From Promerops cafer (taxonomy: Eukaryota; Chordata; Aves; Passeriformes; Nectariniidae), in the NCBI GenBank assembly GCA_013398275.1, contig VZSE01011443.1, forward strand, positions 248,001 to 312,000: a stretch of 64,000 nt of DNA, in the 5' to 3' direction. This document shows positions 61,936 through 64,000 of this stretch, piece by piece; position 1 is the first letter of the stretch, and each line of letters begins with the position of its first letter. The position numbers were made by a program, and so were the translations under genes. Below the pieces are notes generated by a model. That model saw nothing but the letters and a program-made list of their open reading frames with translations, was not told the origin of the DNA and did no database searches.

Positions 61936-62669
61936 CGCTTAAGGCCAGCCTTAATTGCCCTTCTCTCTAACATCAGTCTCCATGAATCTTCTTCATTAAC
62001 ATTTTCCCTAATTTCCACTTCCAAAAGCCTAGAAACTGCTAGTTTTCCACTTTTCAGTCATGTAACCATTAGAGAAAACTGTACCTAAATCACATTAGGG
62101 TCTTGGCATATGTGGAATTTTATATATGAAATAGGCATTGAAAATGCACATAACTATTCCAACAATTCTAGAGTTTCTTCATGCTTGGTATAACCTGAAT
62201 CCATGCAGGTATATCACTGTGATCCCTGAGTGCCTGTAAATGTCTCTCCCATGACTGTGTAGAGCACATGGTACCTATTTGCTTTGTTGTCACATTTTAT
62301 GGTTCATGAAGCTCCTTAGGATATGTCCTCCAATAAAAGTTCTATTTAGGAGATGATTGTAATTTTATATGTGTGAATGTCCATATATACACACACACAG
62401 AGGAAAGACATTTGTTAGACATCATCTACATTCATGTGTACAGTCCCTGTCATTATGGCACTAAGGATTATCCAAAACATTTGTAAAATCTGTGGGAGAA
62501 TGGCATAACTGTCAGGAATTTCCATGAGGTTCCTGTTGCTACATATCACTTCCTTTCTATCTTCTGGATTTGGCTGCCATAAAGACTGCTGGATTCATTC
62601 ATCCTCTTCTATCTTTTAAACCCTGCTTTGTTTACCTTTGCCACAGTGGTGGGAGGTAAGACATGAAAT
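61936..62669. other. Spacer between inverted-repeat arms
   Basis: AT-rich DNA with a short ATATACACACACACA tract at about 62385-62399. No gene or transposase-like frame is seen. Confidence 0.55.
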
Positions 62670-62758
62670 ATGTTCAGCACCAAGAGACAGTCGTAGGCAT
62701 AGACACCTCATATAAACTGATGCAGCTGGAGAGCTAGACCCATAAAACTGCACTGTGT
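62670..62758 (-). repeat. Inverted repeat, right arm
   Basis: Reverse-complement partner of 61831-61935, about 735 bases away. On the plus strand it reads ATGTTCAGCACCAAGAGACA ... TATAAACTGATGCAGCTGGA ... CACTGTGT. Homology stops soon outside both arms, with only weak similarity for another 10-15 bases on the outer side. The spacer between the arms is AT-rich with no open frame suggesting a transposase. Confidence 0.85.
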
Positions 62759-64000
62759 GGGTGCCATATGGAAAAAGATTCCATAATCTGTGAAGCATTT
62801 GATTTGTATTAAAATTGTCAATATATATCTTCTACATTTATCTCTAAAAATGAAAATTCCTTGCAATGTAGCAATATTTTTTTTTAAATTTGTTTTCAAG
62901 TTGGTCACTCATGTTTCAGGCAACCACAGAAGACCAGAGTGAAACTTTAATCAAATAAAGGCAATTTACATTTACCCCAGAAAAGATGCCCAGTAGATTT
63001 CTGGACAAATCTCATGTGAGAAGTTTTCTGTCACCATATATCTATATCATTCTCTGCCAAGCTTAATCATGCAGCTATTGGCTAAAAATAAGTCCACTGC
63101 ACCATGGTAACTGCCTAGAGTTGCAAATAATGTTTTTGAGATCTTAAAAGGTCAGCAGCAAAAAACACTGGGCCTTCTTCTCCATGATATAATTAAAACA
63201 AAGTCATTGGCTTATTTGGGATAAGGAAAGAACCTTCTCTGTCTCTTTTAAGTTAAATAAATTGGGAAGTCTCCTTTCAGCAGCTTATTGTACTTGCCCA
63301 CATGTCTTTGAATAGTGCTTTCCCCAAAATTATGAGTTTGACTGAAAGTCTGACCCAGCCTCACATGCTGGGAACCTGAAACAGCAAATGTAAAGAATGA
63401 GCTATTTGATCACAAACATTCTTCCATGCCTGACCTTATAAGACATATCAAGGAAAATGGATGAAAAAAAACCCTCTCAATAATTTAGTCACCAGCTCTG
63501 AAATGCTGGCTGCCTGATAGTTGCTGTGAAAATGCCCAGGCTGCCCAATCAAAACTATTCACCACATGTGACCAAAGCCACAGCTATGGAAAACAGCTTT
63601 ACAGAAATTCTGCTCAGTACCTTCTCTTTTCCACATGCCTTGCCAGCCTTCTACACAGTAGGATCCCTGGAAACCCTCCCCTTCTTGACACATCCGTGGT
63701 GAACAGCTGTAACTCCTTAGGCACTGATTGCAGCTGCCTTGAGCTGTGCCATTGAAATAATCCAAAAAGGCAGCAAAAAATGGAAATATGTTATTGAGTA
63801 CATGGTTAGTGGTCTTTGTGCATCGGCTAGATGGGTGGCTTCCAATTTCTATTGCCGAGGCTGCTGGAAATCATGCACAAAACACAAGTCCAATTCTTTT
63901 TTCACTGTTTTTACTCTGGAGTTATTTCTGGGCAAGGAAAAAGGGAAGATACCAAACAAGAGTGTAATGCTCCCTTCTCTTCCTTCTTGGCTAAGTTCTT
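62759..64000. other. Non-coding stretch at the window end
   Basis: No named repeat or gene. A 68-codon minus frame at 63559-63765 is cysteine-rich and begins just downstream of an acceptor-like TTATTTCAATGGCACAG, but has no identifiable family (see findings). Confidence 0.5.

Noticed and set aside
1..64000. CRISPR array, operon, phage or plasmid module
   Set aside because: No regularly spaced repeats, no dense same-strand gene arrays and no ribosome-binding-site/ORF pattern. The sequence is vertebrate nuclear DNA.

Overview
The window reads as non-coding nuclear DNA from a bird, most likely a songbird (passerine). It is AT-rich, mostly CpG-poor, and full of stop codons in all six frames. The placement rests on repeats that I recognise: CR1 LINE pieces with the typical avian 3' end, two short interspersed elements whose head is a tRNA-Ile sequence joined to a CR1-like tail (the TguSINE1 type known from zebra finch and other passerines), and three long terminal repeats of a common avian ERVL-like family. 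No bacterial, plasmid or phage architecture is present.

Layout. 1-10122 is unannotated single-copy-looking DNA with homopolymer and AT-rich tracts and one GC-richer patch (4551-4878). 10123-10320 is a fragment of an ERVL-like LTR on the minus strand. 11293-11560 is a strongly pyrimidine-rich tract. 12000-21981 is AT-rich DNA with small tandem duplications and a CpG-bearing block at 18121-18300 that may be a conserved element. A tRNA-Ile SINE (minus) lies at 21982-22118 and a second one (plus) at 29764-29890. A compact exon-like block sits at 30496-30604. A nearly complete solo LTR (plus) is at 32838-33405. Two CR1 pieces in the same direction follow: a 3' tail (34277-34504) and a decayed reverse-transcriptase region (34795-35930). 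40855-41052 holds a partial tandem duplication with an exon-like minus-strand reading frame and a good splice donor. 45913-46230 is an unusually CpG-rich insertion-like block. A second solo LTR (minus) is at 51770-52305 and a CR1 3' end (minus) at 53507-53799. A possible small exon lies at 60473-60540, and a roughly 90-bp inverted repeat has arms at 61831-61935 and 62670-62758.

I find no convincing protein-coding gene. The longest open frames (225, 185 and 177 codons) show no family motif, and two of them run through low-complexity or microsatellite DNA. The window is best read as a gene desert or part of a very long intron. The parts are not a pathway: the transposable elements are independent, decayed insertions, and the remaining interest lies in a few exon-like or possibly regulatory blocks and two repeats that I cannot assign to a family.
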